Source: Puia sp963703355
Lineage (GTDB): Bacteria; Bacteroidota; Bacteroidia; Chitinophagales; Chitinophagaceae
DNA length: 64,000 nucleotides
Direction: 5' to 3'
NCBI GenBank assembly: GCA_963703355.1
Contig: OY969813.1
Coordinates: forward strand, 744,001 to 808,000
The notes beneath the pieces are model-generated. The model was not told the DNA's origin. It saw only the letters and a list, made by a program, of their open reading frames with translations, and ran no database searches. Shown piece by piece: positions 25,520-34,843 of this stretch. The translations under genes were made by a program, and so were the position numbers. How positions within the stretch are numbered: the first letter of the stretch is position 1; the number at the start of each line of letters is the position of its first letter.

Positions 25520-27454
25520 CTGATCTCACCGCAAACCATACAACAAATTTTAAGTCGTATAGACATCACAGAAATTGTGGGCGGTTTTGTCAAATTAAAA
25601 AAGAGAGGCGCAAACTATCTCGGGCTGTGCCCTTTTCATAACGAAAAGACACCTTCTTTTACCGTATCTCCGGCAAAAGAGATTTATAAATGTTTTGGAT
25701 GCGGACGGAGTGGCAATACCATCAGCTTTTTGATGGAGCATGAAAAATTCTCCTATGTCGAAGCGCTGAAATGGCTGGCGTCCCGGTATAATGTGGAAAT
25801 AGAAGAAACCGAACTCAGTCCCGAATTAAAAATCCAGCAACAGACTTCAGACAGTCTTTACATTCTGAACGCTTTCGCGCAAAAATTCCTGAGCGATCAA
25901 CTTTTAAAAACAGAGGAAGGACAAAACATTGGTCATGCTTATCTTCAGGAACGCGGATTTAAAGATGAAATCATTGAAAAATTCCAACTCGGATATAATC
26001 CTTCAGCTCCCGACGTTTTTTCAAATGCAGCCATAGCCGGTCAATATAATCCTGAACTTTTGCAAAAAAGTGGATTGGTGGTACTCCGGGACGGTAAACC
26101 GGTTGATAATTATCGTGGAAGAATTATTTTTCCGATCCACAATCCCACAGGGAAAATTGCAGGATTCGGCGCGCGTATCATTCGAAATAACGATCGTGCA
26201 CCAAAATATATTAACACGCCGGAAAATGAAATTTACATAAAGAGCAAACTACTTTACGGAGTTTATTTTGCAAGGCAGGCAATCGACAAAGCGGACGAGT
26301 GTTTACTTGTAGAAGGCTATACAGATGTAATTGCACTACATCAGGCCGGAATTGAAAATGTAGTAGCCAGTGGCGGTACGTCACTAACTGCAGACCAACT
26401 GAGGCTCATAAAAAAATATACTTCTAACCTGACGATTATATATGACGGGGACGCAGCAGGTATTAAAGCAGCGCAACGGGGAATGGACCTGGCATTTGAG
26501 GAAAGTCTTCGTGTAAAACTTGTATTAATTCCAGGACAGGAAGATCCGGACAGTTATGTTCGAAAAATTGGGCCTTCATCGTTTAGGGAATTTATTCTTT
26601 CGAATAAAAAGGATTTTATATTATTCCAGCTGGAAATTTCACTTGCGGCCATTTCCGGTGACAGCAACAAAAAAGCGCAGCTGGTAAATCAAATCGCAGA
26701 AACCATTTCGCGGATCAATAAAGCAGAAGACTTCACCCGTCAGCAGGATTATATCAGACGTTCCTCTGAGCTTTTGAAAATTGATGAAAATGGCTTAAAT
26801 ACGCTGGTAAATAAATTTATTCGCGAGAGAATAGGGAAGTTTGAAACAAAAGCTCCTCAAAAGGAAACAGAATCGAACACAACCCAATCCGAAAAGATTT
26901 TTATTGATGAGGAACTTAACGAGCTTTTAAACAAAGACGAACAGCAAGAGCGGGCCATTGTACGTTCATTACTTGAGTTTGGTCTCAAAACCTGGGACGG
27001 CAATAAAACGGTTGCGGATTATTTACTTCCTGAATTTGAGGACGAAGAAATGTTCGACAATAAAAATCTTGTCAACATTCTAAAGTTATATAAAGTCTGG
27101 TATGATCAGAAACTGGAGCCAACTGCACGTAATTTTTTATACCATGAAGGCCAGGAACTGGGAGCACTGGTCGTTTCCATTATGGAATTCCCTTATGAAT
27201 TAAGCGAAAATTGGAAAAGACATTATGAGGGGAAAATTCCTACGCGCAACGATCTTTACCTGGAAGAAGTGGAGTCGACGATAACTTACATGAAGCTCAG
27301 AAAAATTCGACGTCTGATGGATATGAATCAAAAAGATCTGGAGAAATCAAAAAACGCGGATGAGCAAACGTTGTTAATTCAGACTCAGTCGCATTTGAAA
27401 CAAATGGAAAAAGAACTCATGTTGAAATCGGGAACAGTAATCGTTAAAATATGA
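25520..27454 (+). CDS. dnaG: DNA primase DnaG (start codon unclear, probably CTG)
   Basis: The 644-residue product (from 25520) has the CHC2 zinc finger (Cys37, His40, Cys58, Cys61 in CPFHNEKTPSF and KCFGCGRSG), the catalytic core with RGRIIFPIHNPTGKIAGFGA, and the TOPRIM domain with LLVEGYTDVIAL, SGGTSLTADQ and IIYDGDAAGIKAA. A helical C-terminal DnaB-interaction region follows. It makes RNA primers at the fork. Conserved N-terminal residues ISPQTIQQILSRIDITEIVG are encoded upstream of the first GTG (25577), yet between the in-frame stop at 25490 and that GTG there is no ATG, GTG or TTG. A CTG at 25520 sits exactly where the initiator Met is expected. Confidence 0.88.
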   Translation: MISPQTIQQILSRIDITEIVGGFVKLKKRGANYLGLCPFHNEKTPSFTVSPAKEIYKCFGCGRSGNTISFLMEHEKFSYVEALKWLASRYNVEIEETELSPELKIQQQTSDSLYILNAFAQKFLSDQLLKTEEGQNIGHAYLQERGFKDEIIEKFQLGYNPSAPDVFSNAAIAGQYNPELLQKSGLVVLRDGKPVDNYRGRIIFPIHNPTGKIAGFGARIIRNNDRAPKYINTPENEIYIKSKLLYGVYFARQAIDKADECLLVEGYTDVIALHQAGIENVVASGGTSLTADQLRLIKKYTSNLTIIYDGDAAGIKAAQRGMDLAFEESLRVKLVLIPGQEDPDSYVRKIGPSSFREFILSNKKDFILFQLEISLAAISGDSNKKAQLVNQIAETISRINKAEDFTRQQDYIRRSSELLKIDENGLNTLVNKFIRERIGKFETKAPQKETESNTTQSEKIFIDEELNELLNKDEQQERAIVRSLLEFGLKTWDGNKTVADYLLPEFEDEEMFDNKNLVNILKLYKVWYDQKLEPTARNFLYHEGQELGALVVSIMEFPYELSENWKRHYEGKIPTRNDLYLEEVESTITYMKLRKIRRLMDMNQKDLEKSKNADEQTLLIQTQSHLKQMEKELMLKSGTVIVKI

Positions 27455-27503
27455 AACAGCCGATCTCAGTACAATGCGCTGCTATCGGCAACTTTCATTT
27501 GAA

Positions 27504-27935
27504 CTAACCAACAAGCGCTTCCACTTTCCGGTGTACTATTGCAGTTCCAACGGCAACTTTTTCAAAGCGTGTAGCTGTCCATACATGATCCAGCGTAATT
27601 TCATTTACTCCTTCAAAACCTACATCGGTTATACATGTCCAGCTACATTCCCTATTTAAAGTAGTGGCAATTTTGGAACTTGTTTTGGGGTATGCCACCC
27701 AGAATTTACTTCCTTTTCCAAGAGCGGGGAGTACTTCATGAATAATACCCTTCAGCTGGGATTCATTTACTGCAAAAATAAGCGCAAAGTCAATCTTCTT
27801 AATTTTCAGCAGCGGAGTAACGTTTTTAGCGAATGCAAGCTTAGAAAATTGCTTCTCTATTGAAGAAGGAAGACCCTGAATTAAAATACTTTTTTCTTCT
27901 TTGAGTTCCAGCTTTTCCAATAAAGTTAATGACAT
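27504..27935 (-). CDS. DUF3052-like small protein
   Basis: The 143-residue product starts MSLTLLEKLELKEEKSILIQ and contains IDFALIFAVNESQLKGIIHE, then KFWVAYPKTSSKI and, near the end, EITLDHVWTATRFEKV. The order of a Rossmann-like half, WVAYPK motif and a final VWxAxRF resembles DUF3052 proteins, which have no known function. The assignment is from remembered motifs and is tentative. It is convergent with dnaG, with 49 bp between them. Confidence 0.6.
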   Translation of the reverse strand: MSLTLLEKLELKEEKSILIQGLPSSIEKQFSKLAFAKNVTPLLKIKKIDFALIFAVNESQLKGIIHEVLPALGKGSKFWVAYPKTSSKIATTLNRECSWTCITDVGFEGVNEITLDHVWTATRFEKVAVGTAIVHRKVEALVG

Positions 27936-28112
27936 GCTTAATTGATTTAATTTGTGTTATTGCCTTCAGGGGCTGCAAAGGTAATAAATTCTTAACCGTA
28001 AGTAAAGAAAATGAGCATTTTACTTGCGTGAAATCTTAATAGCGTATTTATACGCTTTCTTTTATATCTTAAAGGGTAATAGATTGACAAACTGTGTATT
28101 AAAACACATTCG

Positions 28113-28772
28113 TCAGATCTGCGAGCCAGATCTTCGTGGCCGTTTCTTGTCACGATATTTCAAAATAGGAATTTTGCTTTCGCTTCCTTTTAGAAGCCTG
28201 CTTATGTTTTTCTGATGGGTAAGTATTACGAGCAGGGCCACAGCAATAGCGAAAGCCCTGTAAAGGGGCTCTTTTTCATTAAAAATAAAAAGTATTAATA
28301 CAGCAAATGCTATGCTGGCGAGTATGGAACTAAGTGAAACGAAGCGGGTCAGATACAGACATAAAAGGAAAACACCTACACAGTATAATGCGACCAGTGG
28401 CTGTATGGCAAGGATCATCCCAAACAATGTAGCTACTCCTTTGCCGCCCCGAAAATCAGCCCAAAGCGGAAAGATATGTCCAACAACGGCTGCAAGACCC
28501 AGACCAACCATGAGATTGGTTCTGTCCCACTCGTTATGCATGTAAAAAGGGAGAACGATGTAAAGGCTTGTAGCAATCACTCCTTTCAAGACATCTACAG
28601 ACATCACAATGCAGCCCCATTTTGAGCCCAGCACTCTGAAAGTATTGGTTGCGCCGGAGTTACCACTTCCATAATCCCTTATATCAACGCCAAAAAAATA
28701 GCGGCTTATCCAAACTGCTGTGGGAATAGAACCTATGAGATAGGCAAACAAAATAAATAGAACTTCCTTCAT
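28113..28772 (-). CDS. plsY: Acyl-phosphate:glycerol-3-phosphate acyltransferase
   Basis: The 219-residue membrane protein has five to seven hydrophobic segments and the three PlsY signature loops: IRDYGSGNSGATNTFR (residues about 31-46), GHIFPLWADFRGGKGVATLF (about 98-117) and a C-terminal THQKNISRLLKGSESK. PlsY makes lysophosphatidic acid from acyl-phosphate and glycerol-3-phosphate, the first step of phospholipid synthesis. A basic tail (KYRDKKRPRRSG) follows the last segment. PlsX is not in the window. PrmA lies upstream on the same strand, 70 bp away. Confidence 0.95.
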   Translation of the reverse strand: MKEVLFILFAYLIGSIPTAVWISRYFFGVDIRDYGSGNSGATNTFRVLGSKWGCIVMSVDVLKGVIATSLYIVLPFYMHNEWDRTNLMVGLGLAAVVGHIFPLWADFRGGKGVATLFGMILAIQPLVALYCVGVFLLCLYLTRFVSLSSILASIAFAVLILFIFNEKEPLYRAFAIAVALLVILTHQKNISRLLKGSESKIPILKYRDKKRPRRSGSQI

Positions 28773-28842
28773 GGACAGCAGGAATGCTTGGATTTCAAAA
28801 TTAACAAAAAAAAGCTACCAAAGATGAACGTTTTACGGCCTT

Positions 28843-29682
28843 CTACTGAATCTTTAGACTAAAACTCATCCAGTTGTCTTTTGTCATCAATGTCTTCATA
28901 TTTAAACCTGAAGATGTGGCCTTCGTTCTAATGATTTCTTCGTCTGATTCAAGCACTCCACTGCCTATAAAAACGCCTGAATCCTTCAAATGTTGTCGTA
29001 ATATGGGTATGGTTTCCATAATTACAGGGAAGTTGATATTTGCCAGAATAAAGTTAAATGAGCCAATTTCTTTCAGGGAATCCCTTTGTTCAACCACAAC
29101 TTTTGTACAGTTATTTACGATGGCGTTTTCCTTAGCGTTCTCCACACTCCAGGGATCGGAGTCGATTGCTTTTACAGACGAGGCTCCCATTTTGGAGGCC
29201 AATATGGCCAGAACGCCTGTCCCCGTGCCAAAATCCAAAACCGTATTATTCTGAAAGTCCAAATCCTTCATAACGCTCACCATCATATAGGTTGTTGCAT
29301 GGTGCCCGGTACCGAAACTCATTTTAGGGGTGATGATTAGATCGTATGAAATGTGAGGAAATGGCTGATGAAAATGCGCTCTGATCGCGCAGAAATTTTC
29401 TACCAAAACAGGATTGAAATCCTTTTCCCATTCCTGATTCCAATTTCTGGGTTCTACAATTTCAGTTTTGAAAAATGTATGATATGGATCGGCCAGTCCT
29501 TTTGTATCTGAAATTATTTTGTCGATATGTACCGGAACGTACAACGATTCAGGAATAAAAGCATGCAATTTATTGGTCTCTTCTTCAAATCCCTCAAAAC
29601 CCGCCTGGCTTAAACGCGCTACCAGAATATCAGATTCTTCTTCATCCTTCGTGTCTATGATGATATGAATATATCGGTTCAT
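28843..29682 (-). CDS. prmA: Ribosomal protein L11 methyltransferase
   Basis: The 279-residue product has an N-terminal L11-binding domain (DILVARLSQAGFEGFEEE) and a class I SAM methyltransferase domain: TPKMSFGTGHHATTYMM, motif I VLDFGTGTGVLAILASKMGA, VKAIDSDPWSVENAKEN, and the catalytic-region NLANINFPVIM-type strand (here FILANINFPV). PrmA trimethylates L11. The order prmA then plsY on the same strand, downstream of pnp, suggests loosely linked housekeeping genes, but a terminator and repeat array separate it from pnp. Confidence 0.93.
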   Translation of the reverse strand: MNRYIHIIIDTKDEEESDILVARLSQAGFEGFEEETNKLHAFIPESLYVPVHIDKIISDTKGLADPYHTFFKTEIVEPRNWNQEWEKDFNPVLVENFCAIRAHFHQPFPHISYDLIITPKMSFGTGHHATTYMMVSVMKDLDFQNNTVLDFGTGTGVLAILASKMGASSVKAIDSDPWSVENAKENAIVNNCTKVVVEQRDSLKEIGSFNFILANINFPVIMETIPILRQHLKDSGVFIGSGVLESDEEIIRTKATSSGLNMKTLMTKDNWMSFSLKIQ

Positions 29683-29775
29683 GTTTTGTGCGGAAAGCTT
29701 AAAGACTAAAGATTAAAACTAATTCCCAAATTGTAAAACCAGGAATGAATGCGTTTTTCTGAGGATTGTTTAGTT

Positions 29776-29802
29776 GAAAAAATAAAAGCACCTTACGGTG
29801 CT
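29776..29802 (-). terminator. Rho-independent terminator downstream of pnp
   Basis: On the minus strand a 6-bp stem (AGCACC with GGTGCT, 29787-29792 and 29797-29802, 4-base loop) is followed by a T-rich tract (29777-29786). It sits beyond the octamer array, so the array would be transcribed as part of the pnp 3' UTR. Confidence 0.65.
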
Positions 29803-29810
29803 AAAACTTG

Positions 29811-29861
29811 ACTCTCACACTCTCACACTCTCACACTCTCATACTCTCACACTCTCACACT
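29811..29861 (-). repeat. 8-bp tandem array in the pnp 3' UTR, 6.4 copies
   Basis: On the plus strand the unit is ACTCTCAC (29811-29858 is six full units, the fourth ending in T, then ACT). On the pnp sense strand it reads AGTGTGAG repeated, starting at the first base after the pnp TAA stop (29862-29864). Each unit holds a TGA triplet, and since 8 is not a multiple of 3 these occur in all three frames. Confidence 0.95.
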
Positions 29862-32018
29862 TTATTCATTTTCATCCTGATGTTGTGCCTGAGGTCGTCC
29901 TTCAGGTTTCGGCATTAAAACTTTCCGGCTTAATTTGAATTTTCCGGTTTTATTGTCAACACCGATCAACTTCACTTTCACCACATCATTTTCATTCAGT
30001 ACCCCATCCATGGTTTCGAGTCTTTTCCAGCTTATTTCGCTGATATGCAGCAATCCCTGTTTACCTGGCATGAATTCAACAAAAGCCCCATATGGCATTA
30101 CTGATTTCACTTTTGCTTCGTAAACAGCTCCAACTTCTGGTACAGCAACGATTCCCTTAATCCAGGCGACAGCTTTATCCAAACCTTCTTTGGAAGGACT
30201 GAAAATACTCACTTCACCCTGGTTACCTACTTCTTCAAGATTGATAGTAGCACCTGTTTCTCTTTGTATTTCCTGTATGATTTTTCCACCTGGCCCGATA
30301 ACGGCTCCAATAAATTCTTTGTCAATAAATAATTTCTCCATTCTTGGCGCATGTGGTTTCACTTCAACCCTCGCTGAAGGTATACATTCGTACATGGCAT
30401 CCAGTATGTGCAGTCTTCCTTTACGTGCCTGTTCAAGCGCCTCACGCATCGTTTCCATACTAAGCCCGTCTACTTTGATATCCATTTGCACTCCACAAAT
30501 TCCATCCCTTGTGCCGGTTACTTTGAAATCCATATCCCCCAGATGATCTTCATCGCCCAGTATGTCGGTAAGTACCGCATGTTTATTGTCTGAACTTCTG
30601 GTGATAAGTCCCATCGCAACACCACTTACGTGTTTACCAAATGGAACACCTGCATCCATTAGTGCCAGTGATCCGGCGCAAACGGTGGCCATTGAAGAAG
30701 ATCCATTGGATTCTAATACGTCACTTACCACGCGCACGGTATAAGGATAATCCTTACCCGGCATCATTTTTTTCAGTGACCTCATGGCCAGGTTACCATG
30801 ACCAACTTCACGTCGGGCAGGTGCGCGCATCATTTTTACTTCGCCGGTGGAAAAAGGTGGAAAGTTATAATGAAGAATAAATTTCGTATAATCTGATTTA
30901 GCAGCACTTTCTACAAGTAGTTCATCTAAAGGAGTTCCGAGCGTTACCGTTGTAAGCGACTGGGTTTCGCCTCTGGTAAACAGCGCGGATCCATGTGGCG
31001 TAGGCAATGGATCCGTTTCCATCTCAAGAGGTCTTATCTGGTCAAGTTTGCGGCCATCCAGTCGTATTCTTTCGTCAACGATCATATTGCGCACCACTTC
31101 CCATTGCAAGTCGGCATAATATTTTTTAGCAAGCTTTTTATCCGTATCGGTTATTTCAGTACCAAGACTTTCAATAAGATCTTTTTTCAGCTGATCAAAC
31201 GCTTCACTTCGCTGATGTTTTGAACTTCCTGCTCTTGAAATCTGATAAATTCTGTCTTTGGCAAAAGCCTGCACTTTCGCATTCAGCTCTTCGTTTGTTT
31301 CTGGTTTTTTATACTCTCTTTTTTCTTTAACACCTACTTTTTCACGCAATTCCAATTGGGCTTTTATTTGAACCCTGATGGCATCATGCGCAATCTGCAA
31401 TGCTCCGATTAATTCATCTTCACTACACTCATTTGCTTCACCTTCAACCATCAGCAGGTTTTTATCGGTTGCAGCAATAAGAAATTCCAAAGACGAAGTT
31501 TCGAGTTCTGAACGGGTGGGATTAACGATATACTTGCCGTTCAGTTTTGCGATTCTCACTTCACTAATTACTTCCTTGATAGGAATATTAGAAACTGCCA
31601 ATGCCGCGGAAGCAGCAAGACCCGCCAGCGCATCCGGCATGATTTCCGAATCGCTGGAAATCAGGGTTACCAAAACCTGCACATCACAAAAATAATCTTC
31701 AGGAAACAAAGGCCTTAATGCACGATCTATTAATCTGCTGGTTAATACTTCGTAGTCATTGAGTCTGGATTCCCTTTTAAAAAACGAACCTGGAATTCTT
31801 CCGGCGGAGGCAAACTTCTCCTGATAATCTACGGATAAAGGGAAAAAATCCTGTCCTTCTCTCGCTTCCTTGTTGGCAACGACGGTGGCAAGGATAATAC
31901 AATTCCCCTGGCGGACGGTAACAGCGCCATCAGCCTGACGGGCAAGTTTTCCGGTTTCTATGGTAATGGGTAATCCCTCACCGGTTGTAAAGGTTACACT
32001 GAAAGGTTGTGATAACAT
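29862..32018 (-). CDS. pnp: Polyribonucleotide nucleotidyltransferase
   Basis: The 718-residue protein has the full PNPase order: first RNase PH domain (AVTVRQGNCIILATVV, FFPLSVDYQEKFASAGRIPG, REARL-type SRLIDRALRPLFPEDY), a helical linker, second RNase PH domain (RIRLDGRKLDQIRPLEMETD, HGSALFTRGETQSL, EVGHGNLAMRSL, SNGSSSMATVCAGSLALMDA), a KH domain (IGAVIGPGGKIIQEIQRETG) and an S1 domain (YEAKVKSVMPYGAFVEFMPG). It degrades RNA 3' to 5' by phosphorolysis. It lies downstream of rpsO as in most bacteria, with a terminator-like hairpin between them. Confidence 0.97.
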   Translation of the reverse strand: MLSQPFSVTFTTGEGLPITIETGKLARQADGAVTVRQGNCIILATVVANKEAREGQDFFPLSVDYQEKFASAGRIPGSFFKRESRLNDYEVLTSRLIDRALRPLFPEDYFCDVQVLVTLISSDSEIMPDALAGLAASAALAVSNIPIKEVISEVRIAKLNGKYIVNPTRSELETSSLEFLIAATDKNLLMVEGEANECSEDELIGALQIAHDAIRVQIKAQLELREKVGVKEKREYKKPETNEELNAKVQAFAKDRIYQISRAGSSKHQRSEAFDQLKKDLIESLGTEITDTDKKLAKKYYADLQWEVVRNMIVDERIRLDGRKLDQIRPLEMETDPLPTPHGSALFTRGETQSLTTVTLGTPLDELLVESAAKSDYTKFILHYNFPPFSTGEVKMMRAPARREVGHGNLAMRSLKKMMPGKDYPYTVRVVSDVLESNGSSSMATVCAGSLALMDAGVPFGKHVSGVAMGLITRSSDNKHAVLTDILGDEDHLGDMDFKVTGTRDGICGVQMDIKVDGLSMETMREALEQARKGRLHILDAMYECIPSARVEVKPHAPRMEKLFIDKEFIGAVIGPGGKIIQEIQRETGATINLEEVGNQGEVSIFSPSKEGLDKAVAWIKGIVAVPEVGAVYEAKVKSVMPYGAFVEFMPGKQGLLHISEISWKRLETMDGVLNENDVVKVKLIGVDNKTGKFKLSRKVLMPKPEGRPQAQHQDENE

Positions 32019-32096
32019 AATAGAATCATTTGAAATAAATCGTACTCAACAATAGACAGGTGGGGCCGAGTGGGTCTGATGACTGTATAAATTTTC

Positions 32097-32132
32097 AAAA
32101 AAAATGATTCCCAACGCATTTGTCGGGAATCA
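32097..32132 (-). terminator. Rho-independent terminator between rpsO and pnp
   Basis: An 8-bp perfect stem on the minus strand (TGATTCCC at 32105-32112 paired with GGGAATCA at 32125-32132, 12-base loop) is followed by eight T residues (32097-32104 read on the minus strand). It starts right after the rpsO stop, so rpsO transcripts would mostly end here and pnp depends on read-through or its own promoter. Confidence 0.85.
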
Positions 32133-32134
32133 GT

Positions 32135-32407
32135 TTATTTTCTCAGACCAATCTTTTCTATCAGCTGGCGATAATTTTGCAGGTCATTGTTGCTCAGATA
32201 GGTCAATAGTCTTTTTCTTTTACCAACAAGTCTCATCAGGCCACGATTGGTAGAAAAATCTTTTTTATTTTCCTTTAGATGGTCGGAAATACGGTTAATG
32301 CGTTCGGTTAACAACGCGATTTGCGCTTCAATGGAACCCGTATTAGTTTCACTTGTTCCGAACTTTGTGAAGAATTCTGCTGTTTTCTCTTTTGTCAAAT
32401 AAGGCAT
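32135..32407 (-). CDS. rpsO: 30S ribosomal protein S15
   Basis: The 90-residue product has typical S15 features: MPYLTKEKTAEFFTKFG, SETNTGSIEAQIALLTERIN, ISDHLKENKKDFSTNRGLMR and the C-terminal LVGKRKRLLTYLSNNDLQNY. Length (89-90) is that of the family. S15 binds 16S rRNA helix 22 and starts platform assembly. It precedes pnp, the common bacterial order, and has its own terminator. Confidence 0.97.
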   Translation of the reverse strand: MPYLTKEKTAEFFTKFGTSETNTGSIEAQIALLTERINRISDHLKENKKDFSTNRGLMRLVGKRKRLLTYLSNNDLQNYRQLIEKIGLRK

Positions 32408-32526
32408 CTCAATTTTTTTAAGGCATCCAGATAATATTCTGCTAATTTCGGCGCGAAGGTAGAGAATTATTTGAGAATTATGACGTTTTCATTGAAAATC
32501 CCTGGTCAGGGAAAAGTAAACCCATT

Positions 32527-33717
32527 ATGACATCCTACCTGTATCCACTTGAGCGAAAGCTGGTTATAGTTACGGTAATCTCAGATCTTGCTACGGATCT
32601 CAGGGTTCATAAGGTTTGTCAGACACTCCACGATAATGGTTTTCGCGTGCTGCTGACAGGTTCCTGCAATAATGAGAGTCTTTCCATTAAACCCCGTGAT
32701 TATCAGACTGATAGATTAAAAACCTGGTTCAAAAGCTCCTTTCTGTTTTACTTAGAATTCAATGTCAGACTATTTTTCAGACTGTTCAGGGAAAATGGAG
32801 GCATTTATTTGGGCAATGATCTGGATATAATGCCTGCTACGTTGTTAATGGCTAAACTCAAAAAAAAGCCCTTGGTGTATGACAGTCATGAATATTACCT
32901 GGGTATCGCCGGCCTTGAAAAGAAACCGGTCAGAAGATATATCTGGAAATTAGTTGAAGCCCGGGTCTTTTCAAACCTAAGTTATATGTACACCGTATCC
33001 GATTCCATTCATAACCTGTACCGCAGAAATTATCGTAAAAAACTTTATGTCGTGAGAAACCTTCCTTTAAAAAGCCCATCGCAGCCAAATCTTACTGCGG
33101 AAGAGACTGCCTGGATAAAATCCATTGATGAAACGATACCTGACAATAAAAATTTACTACTATTTCAGGGAGCCGGCATCAATGAATCCAGGGGAGCAGA
33201 AGAACTGGTGTATAGTATGCTTTTTTTGGATGCAGCCAAATTTCATCTGCTTATTCTGGGTGGGGGTGATGTAGTCGGAAAACTCAAAAAAATTATAGAG
33301 CAGAATCATCTTTCCGAAAAAATCACACTTATTCCGAAAGTACCGTTCAACATACTTGATCATTTTACGCGGAAAGCGCAGTTGGGATTATCAATTGACA
33401 AACCTGCCATTCAAAATCATAAATACAGCCTCCCCAACAAATTATTTGAATATCTGCATGCTGGTGTTCCCGTACTTGCGAGCAGACTGATTGAACAGGA
33501 GAACATCATAAATCAATACGATGTAGGAACATTTATCGAAGAACACCGACCCGAACATATCGCTGAAAAAATTCGGGAAATATTTGACAACCCGGAATTA
33601 CTAGAACGCTGGAAGCGAAACAGTTTCAGGGTCAGGGAAGAACTAAATTGGGAGAATGAAAGCAAAATTGTTTTAGATATTTTTAAACAAGTAGAAAAGG
33701 ATTCGGTTATTCATTAG
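32527..33717 (+). CDS. Glycosyltransferase, GT4-like
   Basis: The 396-residue protein has a GT-B fold pattern: an N-terminal half with VTVISDLATDLRVHKVCQTL, GGIYLGNDLDIMPA and PLVYDSHEYYLGIAG, and a C-terminal half with LLLFQGAGINESRGAEELVY, HLLILGGGDV, LIPKVPFNIL, LSIDKPAIQNHKYSLPNKLF (sugar-nucleotide loop) and GVPVLASRLIEQ. This matches GT family 4 enzymes of surface glycan synthesis. Donor and acceptor are unknown. A second glycosyltransferase starts 1 bp after its stop, so the two are co-transcribed. Confidence 0.88.
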   Translation: MTSYLYPLERKLVIVTVISDLATDLRVHKVCQTLHDNGFRVLLTGSCNNESLSIKPRDYQTDRLKTWFKSSFLFYLEFNVRLFFRLFRENGGIYLGNDLDIMPATLLMAKLKKKPLVYDSHEYYLGIAGLEKKPVRRYIWKLVEARVFSNLSYMYTVSDSIHNLYRRNYRKKLYVVRNLPLKSPSQPNLTAEETAWIKSIDETIPDNKNLLLFQGAGINESRGAEELVYSMLFLDAAKFHLLILGGGDVVGKLKKIIEQNHLSEKITLIPKVPFNILDHFTRKAQLGLSIDKPAIQNHKYSLPNKLFEYLHAGVPVLASRLIEQENIINQYDVGTFIEEHRPEHIAEKIREIFDNPELLERWKRNSFRVREELNWENESKIVLDIFKQVEKDSVIH

Positions 33718-33718
33718 G

Positions 33719-34843
33719 ATGGAAGACAGAAAATTACATATTGTTTGCCATGATGTACCGTATCCGCCGGATTATGGAGGTGTTTTTGATTTGTTTTACA
33801 AAATAAAGGCTTTTCATGAAGCGGGTATTAGGATTCGGTTACATTGCTTTACCAGTGGACGCGAAGAACAACCGATTTTAAATTCGTTCTGTGAAGAAGT
33901 GTTTTATTATCCGCGTAAAACAGGGCATAAGGGGTTTTCTCATCAGCTTCCCTACATTGTATGTTCCCGTTCCAGTCCCGAATTATTGGAAAGGCTATTG
34001 AAGGATGAAGATCCGGTTTTGCTGGAAGGTGTGCATTGCACTTATCTGACTCAGGATACTCGGTTTGCAAATAGAAAAATACTGCTTCGATTACATAATG
34101 TTGAGTCTGTATATTACAAACAGCTGGCCAATTCCAGTACTTCCTGGTTTAGGAGATTGTATTATTTGAGAGAAAGTATTATTCTTAAAAAATATGAACA
34201 TCGCATTGCTTCCAACTGGCCGCTGCTGGCAGTTACCCAGGCCGATGCAGATATGGCTGCGATCTCCTACCAGTCCAACAACATCACTGTCGTTCCCGTC
34301 TTTTTACCCTTTCAACATATAGAATCACCTCAGGGTACCGGATGTTACTGTCTTTATCATGGTAACCTCTCCGTGGATGAAAATGTTAAAGCCGTAGTGT
34401 GGTTGTTGAAAAATGTTTTCAATGATCTTTCTGTACCTTTTCTCGTTGCTGGTAAAAATCCGGGGCACAAACTTCGCCGATTGATTGCCAAATCGAAAAG
34501 TTGCTGTCTTGTGCCTGATCCAAGCGATCAGGAGCTGAAGGATATCATTACGAAAGCGCAACTGCATGTAATTCCCTCTTTCAACAGCACGGGAGTAAAA
34601 TTAAAATTACTAAACGCTCTTTTTAATGGCCGGCATTGCGTTGTAAATTCGGCAGCAGCTGAAGGCGCTGGTATCAGGGAAGTTTGTCATATTGCAGAAA
34701 AAGCTACAGATTTCAAGAAACTGATTGAGCAATTGTATGAGAAACCGTTTACATTCAGCGACCTGCAATTTCGACGGGAAAAACTGCAGCACCAGTATAA
34801 TAATGGTGAAACAGCCACGAAGCTTATTGCACAGATATGGTAG
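33719..34843 (+). CDS. Glycosyltransferase, GT4-like
   Basis: The 374-residue product starts LHIVCHDVPYPPDYGGVFDL, the GG loop of GT-B enzymes, followed by FHEAGIRIRLHCF, LLRLHNVESVYYKQL, LAVTQADADM, and a C-terminal half with YCLYHGNLSVDENVKAVVWL, FLVAGKNPGHKL and LHVIPSFNSTGVKLKLLNAL. It belongs with group 1 (GT4-like) glycosyltransferases that use a nucleotide sugar; specificity cannot be read. It is the second gene of a two-gene unit. Its last 20 bp overlap the convergent ftsE gene. Confidence 0.85.
   Translation: MEDRKLHIVCHDVPYPPDYGGVFDLFYKIKAFHEAGIRIRLHCFTSGREEQPILNSFCEEVFYYPRKTGHKGFSHQLPYIVCSRSSPELLERLLKDEDPVLLEGVHCTYLTQDTRFANRKILLRLHNVESVYYKQLANSSTSWFRRLYYLRESIILKKYEHRIASNWPLLAVTQADADMAAISYQSNNITVVPVFLPFQHIESPQGTGCYCLYHGNLSVDENVKAVVWLLKNVFNDLSVPFLVAGKNPGHKLRRLIAKSKSCCLVPDPSDQELKDIITKAQLHVIPSFNSTGVKLKLLNALFNGRHCVVNSAAAEGAGIREVCHIAEKATDFKKLIEQLYEKPFTFSDLQFRREKLQHQYNNGETATKLIAQIW

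Noticed and set aside
32499..32512. TCCCTGGTCAGGGA upstream of a glycosyltransferase, nearly repeated at 56678-56691 upstream of the porin
   Set aside because: A shared 13-base word is expected many times by chance in 64 kb, and the two flanking contexts differ; not claimed as a regulatory motif.
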